Below, piece after piece: positions 31,321 to 43,545 of a DNA stretch of 64,000 bases (position 1 is the stretch's first letter; the number at the start of each line of letters is the position of its first letter). The stretch is taken from contig OZ012697.1 in the NCBI GenBank assembly GCA_963942565.1, positions 32,848,618 through 32,912,617 on the forward strand. The letters run 5' to 3'. A program made the position numbers and the translations under genes. The notes under the pieces are model-generated. The model ran no database searches and was not told the DNA's origin. It worked only from the letters and a program-made list of their open reading frames with translations. The DNA is from Maea johnstoni. Taxonomy: Eukaryota > Annelida > Polychaeta > Spionida > Magelonidae.

Positions 31321-31552
31321 TAACCTCGAGTTCCCAGACTCAATGAATTGCCTCCTTCAGTCGTAATACAATTATATCCTGAGACATGCCACTGACCGGC
31401 ATAATACCCATTAATATTGACTGTTTGGTATACTAAAATTGAATATCTAGATAAAACTGAAAAATTAGAAACCAAAAAAACAACATATGTCCTCTCTTCG
31501 GAAGTATTAGAAACAGAACCACATACAAATGAAAAATTAGCCATTCTACAGT

Positions 31553-31640
31553 AGCAACATGACAGGGTTTAGATGTTTTTCAATAATCTTTGCGTTCTTG
31601 TGCTTAGGACGAAAGTAGCCTCAGCATTGGAAGGGTTAAC
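31553..31640 (+). mobile_element. Family P1 right-end fragment
   Basis: ACATGACAGGGTTTAGATG to GCCTCAGCATTGGAAGGGTTAA (in two parts); left half absent. Confidence 0.8.
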
Positions 31641-32397
31641 TATATTGTTGTGTTGCTATCTCTTCGAGGCGATCCTACTCTATACCAGGCGTGAATGGTT
31701 GACATCATTTTGGTTGAATGCTTTTGATTTGTGATGATTATCATGCAGCTTGGTATGCAACCGTTGGTTGATAAGTCAAATGAAGAACATCAAGCGGAAA
31801 TGATGGATTTGTATATTCTTGGCATCGATCATTATTTGTCTTGTATGCAATAGGCACCTTGCCAATTCATTGTGTCCGGACAGAGGTCCGTTACTGACCT
31901 CCTCTCTGCCTCAGCTGTGAACCACTCATGCCTAGACTACCCGTTGAAAAATGCAGAGATGAAAATAGACAGCAGCCCACCGGTCTGTTTCTACCAAAAA
32001 TTTGAATAGGCTAGTAATAAAAGTCTATGTTTATTTGCCCAGAAAGTCTGCTAAATATTCTGACCACATAAATTTATAGTAAGCCTCTCATCCATTTTCA
32101 TATTTCTTCTACATTAGATTATAACTCTCACAATTCAGAAATTTAGCACACTTAGCTATGAATGTTCAGTTATGAAATGGCTGTTGGCTACCATTTTGAT
32201 TAGTAAAGTGATACAGACCCCTAATTTTTCTGGTGGACCACTAAACTATTCATTTTGATGGACCATTTGACCACCAAGGCTGAGCAAACTGTTTTCAGCA
32301 CGGTAAAATGTTGTCTGGATCTTTTATACTTTTGAAAATGATTAAGAATGAAGCATGAATTCAGGGGTCAGGATTTGGTTAAAAACTCTAAGATACC

Positions 32398-32534
32398 CAG
32401 GGTCTGACACTTAGATTTTTGTGTAAGGGGCGCGAAAGGGTCTTTTGATTAAAAAATAGTGGTCAAAAACAAGATTTTTGATCACCATACACACTATTTT
32501 GGGCCCCTATAGTCTGAAAAATCTAGGGACCCTG
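32398..32534. mobile_element. Short hAT-like MITE
   Basis: CAGGGTCTGACACTTAGATTTTT at the left (in parts CAGGGTC and AGATTTTT) mirrors AAAAATCTAGGGACCCTG at the right. The inner pair AAAATAGTGG/CACTATTTT also matches. Length 137 bp; no clear 8-bp duplication. Confidence 0.65.
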
Positions 32535-33008
32535 GGAAGGTCGAACCCTGATAACACAAGACTTCAGGTTTTCAAATCGCCATAGCCCACATGCATGCAA
32601 ACCAAGATCTCATAGCCCTGGATTTTCTAAATGCTGCAGTGCCACTGCAGTACGTCCTTCCCTAAAAACATTTATTGTAGGTGTAAGCTATCTTTTTTAC
32701 TGCACGTACCAAAGGTTAACTGATGTGTCAAATAATGTTCTTCAAATGATTTTATTATTTACATTGCTCCGGGCAATAATTTTCTTATAGCCAGCCAGGC
32801 TACAAACGCCAATGTTATTATTGCCTTAAGAGCCAGATTTAAACTTCAAATGTTTTGAGAGAGTGTGAGAAGTTGAAGTGCAATGTTATGTACACTCTGC
32901 TATTGGCTATCAAGGCAGCCTTAAAGATGATTGTACAGCGACTGGTGAAAGACTGTGCACAGTCAAAAGTGCAACACTAAGGCCACTCTGCCATCGTGGT
33001 AGCCTTTA

Positions 33009-33204
33009 ACCTTCTATGCTGGGGCTACTATGTCCTACGCACAAGGACGCAAAGATTTTTGAAAATCATCTCAACCCTGTCATGTGGGTATTCATGGGAT
33101 AGCTCTCGCTGAGGACTCTCACCCATGTGCCATGTTCATTTCAGGTTATTTGCATCATTTTGTAATGTATTGGTCAAATTAGCCACCAGCAGCATAAGGT
33201 TTAA
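33009..33204 (-). mobile_element. Family P1 MITE
   Basis: AACCTTCTATGCTGGGGCTAC to CCACCAGCAGCATAAGG, minus orientation. Confidence 0.78.
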
Positions 33205-33555
33205 GAAGATCAAAAGAGTAGCTATGAGAGACAGAAGGGAGCAGTCCTAAGTGCATTTGTTATCGCCATTTGACCACTCTCTGCTGTGCGCCTGGATAGA
33301 TCACATACCCAGAGCTTGTATAAAGTCAGTCATGTGCGATGGGGTATGAAGGAAGAATAGAGATCAGTCGCATCAGAGATGGATCAGTGCAAATGTTTAG
33401 ACATTGTTAATAGCTTAGGCGACTTGGCAGGTGAATTCAATCTTGATCGTCCCCCAAGTTATTTTGGTCTGCAGTCACCTGCAACTTATCTCAACAACAT
33501 CTGGTTGTTATTGATAGGCTAGTGTAGATTGCATTCCATTTAATATTGTCACCAT

Positions 33556-33770
33556 CTTCGCTGGTATCATCATCATAATCATCATCATCATCATCATCAT
33601 CTTTATCATTATCCCCTTCATCTCTACCATCATCTTCATCATCACCATAACCATCATCATCATCATCATCATCATCTTTGTCATTATCAGCATTACCGTC
33701 TTTAACATCATCTTTATCATCATTATCATCTTCATCTTTACCATCATCTTCATCATAGCAGCGCTCAACA
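33556..33770. repeat. (ATC)n microsatellite, left block
   Basis: ATC/TCA units with ATT and TTC interruptions. Reads as poly-Met or poly-Asp in artefactual frames. Confidence 0.9.
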
Positions 33771-33785
33771 AATAGCATAGTCCCA

Positions 33786-34015
33786 TCTCCCGGGGGATCT
33801 AAATTCCAAAAACAGCCTGGTCAGGCTACCTAAAGTTGGATTCAGGTAGTCCCGTTGGACTACCTGAATCCTGGGGAAGTTCCCCACTAAAACACTACAA
33901 AATGGTAGCAAAAAAAGTGGTGGGACTACCTAAAATGGTGGCGGGACTACCTGATTTTGGGTTCAGGTAGCCCCGCCAGCCTACCTTGTACTCCTGGGGA
34001 CCGTCAAGCCCTGCA
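33786..34015 (-). mobile_element. hAT-like MITE remnant lying between two (ATC)n blocks
   Basis: The right end is the complement of CAGGGCTTGACGGTCCCCAG, close to the CAGGGCTCGAAATT ends of the element at 41833-42164. GGACTACCTGAA/TTCAGGTAGTCC motifs occur at least four times; 33838-33852 and 33857-33871 form a perfect 15-bp hairpin. The ATC arrays on both sides suggest insertion into a single array. Confidence 0.6.
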
Positions 34016-34130
34016 TAGTTTTTGTCATCACCATCACTATCATTACCATCTTTGTTATCATCATCATCATCTTTGTTATCATAATCATCATCTTTGTTAT
34101 CATCATCCTTGTCTCCATCATTATCTTTGC

Positions 34131-34166
<36 letters not shown>

Positions 34167-34205
34167 TGTCGTCATCCTTGTCATCATCATCAGCATCATC
34201 ATCAT
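34016..34205. repeat. (ATC)n microsatellite, right block
   Basis: Continuation of the ATC-type array, which runs directly into a truncated L element at 34206. Confidence 0.9.
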
Positions 34206-34402
34206 TTACTTATTGAAATAAGGCATAATATCCTTATACAATGTCATAGGAAGTATATTAAGGTGGAGAATCTTCAATTGTATGCTTGAAATTGACATTT
34301 TAAGTAATTATTCCCCAAAATAGTTGGGTTCCCTGAGGGGTGATTTATTTTAGGGTTTGGGTGTCCAAAAGACGCCCAGACGCCCTGTTGACTAAGACTA
34401 TT
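34206..34402 (+). mobile_element. Family L hAT MITE, left part missing
   Basis: Starts within the L interior (TTATTGAAATAAGGCATAAT) and ends GACGCCCTGTTGACTAAGAC. The missing head coincides with the microsatellite border. Confidence 0.8.
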
Positions 34403-34514
34403 GATGCTCCTGCCCCCAGGTCAGGGTCACATGCCGTGCCCTGCTACCCACATAGATAAATACCCATCATTGTTTAGAGCAGCGGAGTATTTACCCTTAC
34501 TTAACACATGCCAT

Positions 34515-35690
<1,176 letters not shown>

Positions 35691-35859
35691 GAATGGGTAA
35701 CTAGAAAATGTTATGTTTCCTCATATCTACCATAAATTCTCAGGAATTTAGACCACTCTAGGAGTTTGGGCCACTGTATAATATACAAGTAGTTATGGGG
35801 CAATTACAATCACATTAGAATTGCCACAATCTCACCGGCCAGATCTCACTCTGGTGCCT

Positions 35860-35955
35860 TGACTAATCTTCTGGCTTACTGAAGAAATTTGAGGGAGCCG
35901 CAGGAGAATTCGAGGTAGCCCTGGGCTCCCGGCTCTAGCTTATTTTTGAGCCTTG
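35860..35955 (-). mobile_element. Fragment related to the hAT-like MITE at 41833-42164
   Basis: The complement reads GAGCCGGGAGCCCAGGGCT then GAATTCTCCTGCGGCTCCCTC, matching the head of the 41833 element before its 22-bp repeat expansion. Confidence 0.6.
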
Positions 35956-36014
35956 TAAGAATATCATCATTTACCTTATACAAGATTTACAAGACAAGCT
36001 ATATGAATTATTGT

Positions 36015-36229
36015 TTAACCCTTTTGGTGGCTATTTTTACAATACAAAATGGTGCAAATAAAGCTGAAAAATGACAAACCCCAGTGGCACATAGGTACTC
36101 ATCTGAGAGTACTGACAGCTAGAGCTATCCAATGAATGACAACCGTTCGCAACAGGGTTTAGATGGTTTTCAAAAATCGTTGGGTCCTTGTGCTTTGGAT
36201 GAAAGTAGCCTTAGCATTAGAAGGTTTAA
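36015..36229 (+). mobile_element. Family P1 TTAA MITE
   Basis: TTTAACCCTTTTGGTGGC to CATTAGAAGGTTTAAG; standard P1 interior. Confidence 0.8.
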
Positions 36230-37130
36230 GTTTCAACATGTGGTTATTCTCATGAGGCCGTTCAGTGTAAAATAATTAACACAGGATATCCCCCCAGCAG
36301 GTATTGTTGAAGTAAACAGTGGGGTATTCTTACACCTAGTAGGGGTCATCATATCCAGAAAACAGTGTACATCCGGAGCACGCTGGGATATGGCAGAAAT
36401 ATTGCATGCAGAAGAGGCAGTGTTAATCTAATAGGTGGTCTCACATAATCACATACATTCATAATTGTTCATAAATAAGGCTTTTATATGGTATTTTAAA
36501 ATTAATGTACCTCAGACTCCTTTGAAAATTCTTGGATTTTTCCATGTTTATTCTAGGAATTCATTAGTATTCTCATAGGGAATACTGCCAGTTTGTAGGC
36601 CATCTTTTGTGTGTGAGGATGTGTTTAAACAGCAATATACTTCTTGAATGAAGGTTAGCAATGATGGGGACTTAGACTTAAGTAGAGACTAAAGAATGCT
36701 GTAGGAAAATATATCTGCCTATGTTTTAGTTATGGTGTAAGTGAACTTAAGTTCAGCCTTTCAAATTATGGAAATACACAGTTCTCTGTGAGATTGTAAG
36801 AAAAATACAAAACTGTAAATGGCATGTTTGGATGCCCAGTTTTCAATGGGACTGAAATTACTGTACACTACGGAATTGCGTAATACACAGAATGCTATGA
36901 AATCCTGGTCTCCTATAATCACAACTTCCTCTCTGGAGGTTTGACATCATAACTTATTCACTGCTCACACTTGTATGGGAATTAGGAAGGGGACATTGCT
37001 GTTATGTAACTCAGCCATAACAGTTTGCCTTGACTAGCAGGGAAACATTTATGGTCTCTACAGCTAGGGCTCTGCATTACAAGTAGACCTGCTGCAGATC
37101 TTCGTAAGATGGCTCTGTCGATCGAGTCTC
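36230..37130. other. Stretch without recognised gene or repeat
   Basis: No supported exon and no window repeat family is seen here. Confidence 0.3.
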
Positions 37131-37133
37131 ATT

Positions 37134-37377
37134 AGGCCTAAAAATAATAATTGTTTGTTTCCTGTAACGGTCCAAAAAAAAATAGGGTAGGTAGGTCGGT
37201 AAAAAAAATGTTTTGCATTATTTTTTTGGTCAAAAATGTATGTTTTATGTGTGTTTTATACATGTTTTATGTTGATTTGGAGCTGGATGAGCAATAAAAA
37301 CTTTAGGGTAGGGATTTTTTTGAATAAAAACTTGTTAGGGTAGGGTTACAGGAAACAAACAACTTTTTTTTGTCTAC
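37134..37377 (-). mobile_element. Family G MITE
   Basis: AGGCCTAAAAATAATAATTG with GTTTGTTTCCTGTAACGG at the left and complement arm ending near 37366; interior inverted relative to the 13687 copy. Confidence 0.85.
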
Positions 37378-37395
37378 CCTGATATGTATTAATCC

Positions 37396-37564
37396 ATTAT
37401 CCATCATTTTGAAAACCATCGAAACCCTGTCATGCTGGTATTCATTGGATAGTCCTCGCTGAGTACTTTCAGATGAGTGCCATGTGCCAGGGTTTTAGTC
37501 ATTTTTTTAGGTTTCTTGCAACATTTTGTATTGGTCAAATTAGCCACCAGCAGCATATGGGTTA
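37396..37564 (-). mobile_element. Family P1 MITE, partial
   Basis: CATTTTGAAAACCATCGAAACC to CCACCAGCAGCATATGGGTTAA (in parts); the outer left end is missing next to the G element. Confidence 0.75.
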
Positions 37565-37989
37565 AAGTACTACTGTAGGTGTAATCATAAAATACTGGCT
37601 GTGGTTTCATAGGCATATCAACATGTTTACCAATTAGCTGGCTGAAGAGATTTTTATTTCTGTGTTTCTTGATTGCCGCTCTCACAAAAGGAATGAACAA
37701 TGAGTGTTTTGTGATGAAGCTTTTTGATTGGTCGACAACTACAGCACCTGGTTCCTTTGGGTCCTCTTGAACACGAGTCTGTGATATTCAACACCGACTC
37801 CTACCCGTTATTTTCCCCCCAGCACATGAATTATATATTGTTATGAGTCAGATAAGAAAGACCTGGACCGGACTGTCAAGAAGTGATAGATGAACAGCAA
37901 TATTGCAGTCTCAGGTGAAGAAAATATGCCCAAACCATGGGTGTAATTAACATGAGAAGAATTGACAGATCGAAATAATTTTTCCAACT

Positions 37990-38226
37990 AAGGCCTAAAA
38001 AATAAAGTGTTTGTTTCCTGTAACGGTCCGAAAAAAAATAGGGTAGGTAGGTCGGTTTAAAAAAAAAATTTGCATTATTTTTTTGGTCAAAAATGTGTGT
38101 TTTATGCATGTTTTACGTTCATTGGGAGTTGGATGGGCAATAAAACTTTAGGGTAGGGATTTTTTTGAATAAAAACTTGTTAGGGTAGGGTTAACGTTAC
38201 AGGAAACAAACAACTTTTTTTTTGGC
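37990..38226 (-). mobile_element. Family G MITE
   Basis: TAAGGCCTAAAAAATAAAG to TTTTTTTTTGGCCTATTAA, with both TTTGTTTCCTGTAAC arms; minus orientation relative to 13687. Confidence 0.87.
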
Positions 38227-38618
38227 CTATTAATTGAAAAAAAAATGTTGATTGTTATGTCAATTAAACTGATAAAAGAACCTCCAGTTTTTCGGGCTTC
38301 GTCGTTAATTGTTTTCCATTTTTGGCCAACACAGATAATTTTTTTGAATAGAAACAAACGTAAGTTTTCACTCAGGAAATGATGAGAAAACTTAAATTGT
38401 CTAAAATGTATTTTAGGAATCTTAGGATCATGACAACAAATATACAGTGTGATACATGCGAAAATGAAAAATATTTTGTGTTTTGTATTCTTCAAAATCA
38501 AATCGTAATTATCGAAATCAAAAGAAAGAATGTCTATAACCTAAGCCCTACCCTAAACCAACCTATACAGTTAGTTTCCCAGCAGTTTTAATCAATAAAC
38601 AAAGGGTCTGCAAAGAAA

Positions 38619-38780
38619 GCCTGGTGGTCTAAGGTGTTGCCACTCACTGCTTGCTGTCTCTGACTATATACTGCCTTGGGCTTCAAATCCCAGCCAGGGC
38701 ATGTGAGGATGTTGCCAGTGACTAGGGATTAGGCTGTGGTTTTCGCCAGGTATTCCAGTTTCCTCCACCATTCACAATGG
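38619..38780 (+). mobile_element. tRNA-derived SINE relic
   Basis: A box-like TGGTCTAAGG and B box-like GGCTTCAAATCCC are spaced as in tRNA genes. A non-tRNA body follows (GAGGATGTTGCCAGT, then GGTATTCCAGTTTCCTCC), a phrase I recognise from SINE bodies of marine invertebrates. The cloverleaf is not intact. Confidence 0.55.
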
Positions 38781-39375
38781 CCTGTAATTGGCATTGTTAT
38801 AGTAATTTTATTTCATTTTCTTTTGCCCAATTTCTTTTTTGAATTACAGAAGAGCTTTTGTTATATTCCAATTGGAATAGATAAGAAAAACTGCATGTAT
38901 TTTACATTCAATATCACAAAATTTGGCACATAACATCATACAGCATTTCAAAAAAAATCAGTCAGTTAGACCTTTAGTATTGTATTGTACCAGGAATGTT
39001 TATTCTAAAAAAAAATCCCTGATTGTACCTATGACATGCTGCCCATGGTGTGTGTGAGTGTGACCTTAGAGTTGACCTATGGCCCTCATGTGTTCCTATT
39101 GTAACACTGCACATCATGAAAGCTACCACAGTTCAGTATAGCATGCCATCTTCCACAACCTCTTAATATACACAGAGTACTGGGCCACTAAATGGCATGA
39201 TCAATATCAAATCTGTATGATTATGCTAAAAGTAATATATACATGTTTTTGTAAATACTTGGAATATTGTGGCCCTGAAATGAGGATATTTTCTAATTAA
39301 TCTTGCATGGTATGTGGGGATTACCTGCGCCTCACATTTCATAAACACAGATCAGTTAATTAAGGAGCTTTCATA

Positions 39376-39460
39376 AAGTTAACACAGGCTGCTCAGCTGT
39401 CCTCTTACCCACCTCTCTCAGTCTCAGTCAGTATCTGGAGGTGGTGGGGAGTGGAATATT
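39376..39460. repeat. Direct repeat, copy 1, flanking a SINE/microsatellite block
   Basis: AAAGTTAACACAGGCTGCTC, then CACCTCTCTCAGTCTCAGTC, then GGTGGGGAGT-ATATTC. The second copy is at 40275-40375. Confidence 0.75.
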
Positions 39461-39550
39461 CAGACAAGTGGTCTGAAGATAGCATGCAAACTCATGGATA
39501 ATACCTGTAATATGAAGGATTTACAATAGAGGCCACAGAGAAAACATGTA

Positions 39551-39598
39551 TTGGTAATTATTATCATTATTGTAATTATTATTATTATTATTATTATT
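39551..39598. repeat. (ATT)n microsatellite, short block
   Basis: ATT units directly upstream of the SINE head. Confidence 0.9.
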
Positions 39599-39602
39599 TT
39601 TG

Positions 39603-39925
39603 GGGACAAAGTAGCTCAGTTGGTTAGGTGTCGGACTAGTAATCAGAGGGTCGCTGGTTCGATTCCCCGCCACTCCGGGCACTTTGGTCGTTCTTGGGCA
39701 AAACAGTTTATTCCATATTGCTTCAGTCTACCCAGCTGCAAAATGGGTACCTAGCATAAATAAGGCAGTGCTTAGAGTGTGTGCGCTATATGCTGCCAGT
39801 TGCTCTGGAATATCCCCTGGGGGATTGAAATGGTTTCTGTATGTACAGTGCCTGCTAGGGGAGGAAGGTCGTGTGAGCACTTCGGTGGATACAAGACTAT
39901 AAACCGAATACCTTTTACCTTTATT
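39603..39925 (+). mobile_element. tRNA-derived SINE, copy 1
   Basis: The head resembles tRNA with A box TAGCTCAGTTGG (39612-39623) and B box GGTTCGATTCC. An AGT triplet sits in the anticodon-loop position, which suggests a Thr-like ancestor. The body contains TTGGGCAA, CAGTCTACCCAGCTG, AATGGGTACC, GGGGGATTGAAATG and GTGGATACAAGACT, ending AAACCGAATACC plus ACCTTT repeats. It matches copy 2 at 51845-52135 throughout. Confidence 0.88.
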
Positions 39926-39929
39926 TTTA

Positions 39930-39950
39930 TCATTAATATTATTATCATTT

Positions 39951-39981
<31 letters not shown>

Positions 39982-40023
39982 CATTAGTAATATTATATTA
40001 TTATTATTATATTATTATTATTA

Positions 40024-40093
<70 letters not shown>

Positions 40094-40112
40094 TTCATTA
40101 TTATTATTATTA

Positions 40113-40162
<50 letters not shown>

Positions 40163-40191
40163 TGTTATTATCATTATTATTATTATTATTA

Positions 40192-40249
<58 letters not shown>

Positions 40250-40275
40250 CATTATTATTATTATTATTATTATTA
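39930..40275. repeat. (ATT)n microsatellite, about 340 bp
   Basis: Nearly pure ATT with CAT, GTT and ATTA interruptions. Continues from the SINE's T/A-rich tail. Confidence 0.97.
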
Positions 40276-40375
40276 GAAGTTAACACATGCTGCTCTCTTC
40301 TCCTCCTATTCCACCTCTTTGTCTCAGTCTCAGTCAGTATCTGCTCTCAGAGGTTGTGGGGAGTATAGCCTATTC
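40275..40375. repeat. Direct repeat, copy 2
   Basis: AGAAGTTAACACATGCTGCTC, then CCACCTCTTTGTCTCAGTCTC, then GAGGTTGTGGGGAGTAT. Counterpart of 39376-39460. Confidence 0.75.
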
Positions 40376-40384
40376 AATGGCCTA

Positions 40385-40640
40385 AATACACGTAGTATTT
40401 TAGTGAAATTCTTAGGATCAATGGGTATATTTCATAAAATATTTAATGGCGAAATATTTCCCATGAACCATTATTAATTACAACTCAGCTTTAAATATTT
40501 TGCAAATGTAGGTGTAATTCTGTAGATATTTTCAAAGGTATTAAATATCCTCCGAACAATTCTCAATGATGGTGTAATTCTGTAGATACTTATAAAGGTA
40601 TTAGATATCCTCAGAAAAATTGTCAATGAGGTGTAAATGG
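40385..40640. repeat. Diverged P2-type relic with short tandem duplication
   Basis: TGGTGTAATTCTGTAGATA(C/T)T followed by AAAGGTATTA(A/G)ATATCCTC is present twice, about 60 bp apart, within P2-like sequence. Confidence 0.5.
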
Positions 40641-40656
40641 GTTAGGAAAATGCATG

Positions 40657-40984
40657 CAAGAATGAGGGTCGATATCTTTATCAGAATTCTTAAAAATGCC
40701 TGTCCAAAACAGCAATTCCAAAGTTTCTATCCATCTAGATTTAGCTACTCAGCTACTTGAAATTCTTATACCAACAATATTTACTGCCCTATTGTGCCAA
40801 AAAGGACAATTTACACTTTAGCCATGTCCTAGAATATGGTGTGTTAGAAAAATGTTTGGTTATCACCCCAATCAAGTCTAAATTGAAAAATCTTCATAGA
40901 ATTTTTTGCCTGTCCAAAAAGTAGGATTTCAGGAAACTACCTGTCCAAGAGGCAGGCTAGACTTGTCCACACTTAAAGTCCCTG
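40657..40984 (+). mobile_element. Family F hAT-like element
   Basis: GAGGGTCGATATC to AAAGTCCCTG. The interior TAGCTACTCAGCTACTTG, TTGTGCCAAAAAGG, CTACCTGTCCAAGAGGCAGG is the uninterrupted version of the split copy at 6718-8283. Confidence 0.75.
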
Positions 40985-41289
40985 ATGAGATCTCCGGGTT
41001 AGGAAAAAGCATGTAAGAATAACGGTAAGAGAACTTTGACGTCACACTGATGTTATTAGGGAAACAGACGTCAGAATCCTGGTAACTATTAAATAACCCA
41101 GCTTACAATACCAGACCATTAACTCCCTTTTCGAGATATTGCCATTAGAATAGGTCTATCTGTAAAAGGAAAAGAATAATAAGACAGATTGAAATGCATT
41201 GGTGTATTCAATAAGGAATTCACCTCTATTGTTCTTCTTATTTGTTGCTGAAATTTGTTTACTTGCAAATTCTCTACTAGGTATGCACT

Positions 41290-41510
41290 ATATTTCACCC
41301 GATGCTCACCGCGGCCAAATATGGCCTGACAATTTTGGATATAATTTTCTAACAAAAGCATTATTTGGGAAATATTTGGAGGAGAAATGTTAAGCAGAAT
41401 GTTAGCAACAACTCTCCTTCTAATATTTTGTAAAACTATTCTTAATTTCCAAGTTATTGTCAAAATTATCCAAGATCCAGACGACAATTTTAAATCTTGA
41501 GAATTCAGTA
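41290..41510. repeat. Family P2 relic
   Basis: CCTGACAATTTTGGATATAAT, GGAGGAGAAATGTTAAGCAG, CTCTCCTTCTAATATTTTG and the mirrored tail are typical P2 interior; outer ends are not preserved. Confidence 0.6.
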
Positions 41511-41559
41511 GGTTAACAGTGAAGTAACTTGTGTGTAATCCTGTATAAGTTAATAGGCT

Positions 41560-41830
41560 TAGGGTCTAAACAGGGACGTGTGTCTGATGACATCACTAAG
41601 AATTACGGGGCATTTTGGGCGAAATTAGCGGGATTAGTATAGAAATAGCCCAGTAGAGGTCAGCGCCATAATCTGTGATGTCAGTGGTAGCATATGTAAT
41701 CGCGTGTAATCATACAGTTTGTGGTATAATAATAGCTGGTAAGATTTGGTTTGTTATGGTGTAAGCCTTACTACATAAACTCCAGGTATTCATGTCATGT
41801 GAATCACTGGTGATAATTATAAAATTAATA
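41560..41830. other. Repeat-free island
   Basis: No gene or window repeat. Short motifs GATGACATCA, GCGGGATTAG and GTGATGTCAG are regulatory-like, but this is weak. Confidence 0.2.
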
Positions 41831-41832
41831 CA

Positions 41833-42164
41833 CAGGGCTCGAAATTTATAGCTGGAGCCGGAAGCCCTGGGCTCTGTTGAATTCTCCCGCAGCTCCCTCG
41901 AATTTCTACAGCAGCTCCCTCGAATTTCTACAGCAGCTCCCTCGAATTTCTACAGCAGCTCCCTCGAATTTCTACAGCAGCTCCCTCGAATTTCTACAGC
42001 AGCTCCCTCGAATTTCTACAGCAGCTCCCTCGAATTTCCTCATGCAGCTCCCTCGAATTTCTACAGGGAGCGCCAGAGATGTACTGGTTTCCATACATAG
42101 CAATTTAGGTAGCTTTTGAAGATGCAGTTGTGCTCCCTGGAAAAAATGATAATTTCAAGCCCTG
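41833..42164 (+). mobile_element. hAT-like MITE with an internal 22-bp repeat expansion
   Basis: CAGGGCTCGAAATT at the left mirrors AATTTCAAGCCCTG at the right. CAGGG...CCCTG ends are typical of hAT, but no matching 8-bp flanks are found. The middle (about 41890-42065) consists of eight copies of a 22-bp unit containing CAGCTCCCTCGAATTTCTA. Confidence 0.72.
41890..42065. repeat. 22-bp minisatellite, about 8 units
   Basis: CTCCCTCGAATTTCTACAGC-AG repeats head to tail, nearly identical, with one unit altered to TTTCCTCATG. Because 22 is not a multiple of three, the frame shifts each unit. Confidence 0.95.
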
Positions 42165-42717
42165 CTACTGCTTAACCCATTCATTTCTGTATTGTCAAAA
42201 AGGCCAGGTAATTTGTGGCATCTCTAAGAATATGCTTGAGGAAAATATATATTTCAGAATTGTAGTTGCTACCATGCTGTATTATATGATATGTGGAAAA
42301 ACCTGTCTGGGAGTCGATCAGCTAGGTACATCAGTTAGAATAATTAATTGATTATCTATTGCAACATGCATTACTAAGTTAGGCATCATGCCAGAAAGGT
42401 ACTTTATACTATCAATAAGAGTTATGGTAGCGTATAAAGTGCGGTTGAACTGGTACAAATTTTACGGTCCCCTTCTCTGAACATAATAACACTTTCAATT
42501 ATTGAATGTGAGGACCGAGAAATTGACATTCAATTGGCATAATTGTGTGATTGTGTTGTTGTATAATTGCATTTATTTCCTACTACAAACAATCGTGGTG
42601 CCAGAGATATAATATGCATTTCATTATACAATGCAATTCAAGTGTGTTATGTGTATTGTTGTGAAGGTGAGCATGTGATGATCAATCATCTACTTGATGG
42701 GTGAACTATCAGTTAGG

Positions 42718-43185
42718 TTTAACCCTTATGTGCTGGTGGCTACTTTTGTCAATACAAAATCATGCAAAATAACCTGAAAAGTGAGTGAAACCCTGGCATA
42801 TGGGTACTCGTTTGAGAGTACTCTGACAGCAAGAGCTTACCAATGCACACCAACATGACACGGTTTAGATGGTTTTCAAAATCTTTGGGTCCTTTTGCAC
42901 TTTGGACAAAAGTTATTAGCCTCAGAATTGAAAGAGTTAACCTATTTATGACTATAGTGATAAACCCACTTATCAAACCCTTCTAATGCCGAGGTTATTT
43001 TCGTCCAAAGCACAAGAATGCGAAGATTTTTGAAAACTATCAAAACCCTGTCATGTTGGTATTCATTAGATAGCTCTCGCTGAGTACTCTCAGATGAGTA
43101 CCCATTCCCCAGGGTTTCAGTGATTTTCCAGCTTATTTTTAACATCATTTATATTTGCAAATTTATCCACCACCAGCATAGGAGT
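42718..43185. mobile_element. Two family P1 MITEs as an inverted pair
   Basis: A plus copy (42718-42940, TTTAACCCTTATGTGCTGG to TTGAAAGAGTTAA) is followed 40 bp later by a minus copy (42982-43185, AACCCTTCTAATGCCGAGG to CCACCAGCATAGG). Their complementary bodies could form a long hairpin. Confidence 0.82.
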
Positions 43186-43194
43186 ATATATTCA

Positions 43195-43545
43195 ATTCAT
43201 ACCTGTAATGATTAAAACCAGGAGGTATAGATATCATCTATTGTTCGTGTAAGAACAAAATCATTGTTACTAGTATTGAAATCTCTTTTGTGACGAGGGC
43301 ATTTTTAGAAAATATTTGAACTAATGATTTATTCCAAAGTTACTTCCAATTAATAAATGGATGAATTTTAATTGATTTATTAAAATCTCTGTCTCGATTC
43401 CGGAATCTGAATAATCGGTATTAGATTTCATAGCGATCTTTTCCATGGGATCGGTGATTCCATTCGATTCCTTGTTGTCGATTACACTCCTAATCATAGA
43501 GCCAAAAATTTCATAATGAATGCTTAGGCATAAATGGGTTAACAG
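43195..43545. repeat. Family P2 relic
   Basis: AAATCTCTTTTGTGACGAGG, TTAGAAAATATTTGAA and the right end GCATAAATGGGTTAA resemble P2, but the middle contains unrelated GATTCC/GGAATC-rich sequence. Confidence 0.5.

Noticed and set aside
33491-34289. Asp-rich, Met-rich and His-rich frames
   Set aside because: They are products of the ATC/TCA microsatellite in different frames; no aspartate-rich protein gene is supported.
39603-39676. Second tRNA gene (also 51845-51920 and 38619-38690)
   Set aside because: Promoter boxes are present, but stems are not consistent with a functional cloverleaf, and SINE bodies follow directly.
39772-40368. Poly-Ile, poly-Leu, poly-Asn frames, also at 48149-48838
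   Set aside because: They are read-through of ATT microsatellites. Only the first 54 codons from 48167 belong to a real exon.
41890-42065. CRISPR-like direct repeats
   Set aside because: Units are contiguous with no unique spacers, and the DNA is eukaryotic.
41877-42119. Repeated PAAPSNFYSSSLEFLQQLPRIST-like frame (a possible repeat protein)
   Set aside because: The 22-bp unit shifts frame every copy and happens to lack stops. The sequence is inside a MITE and has no gene context.
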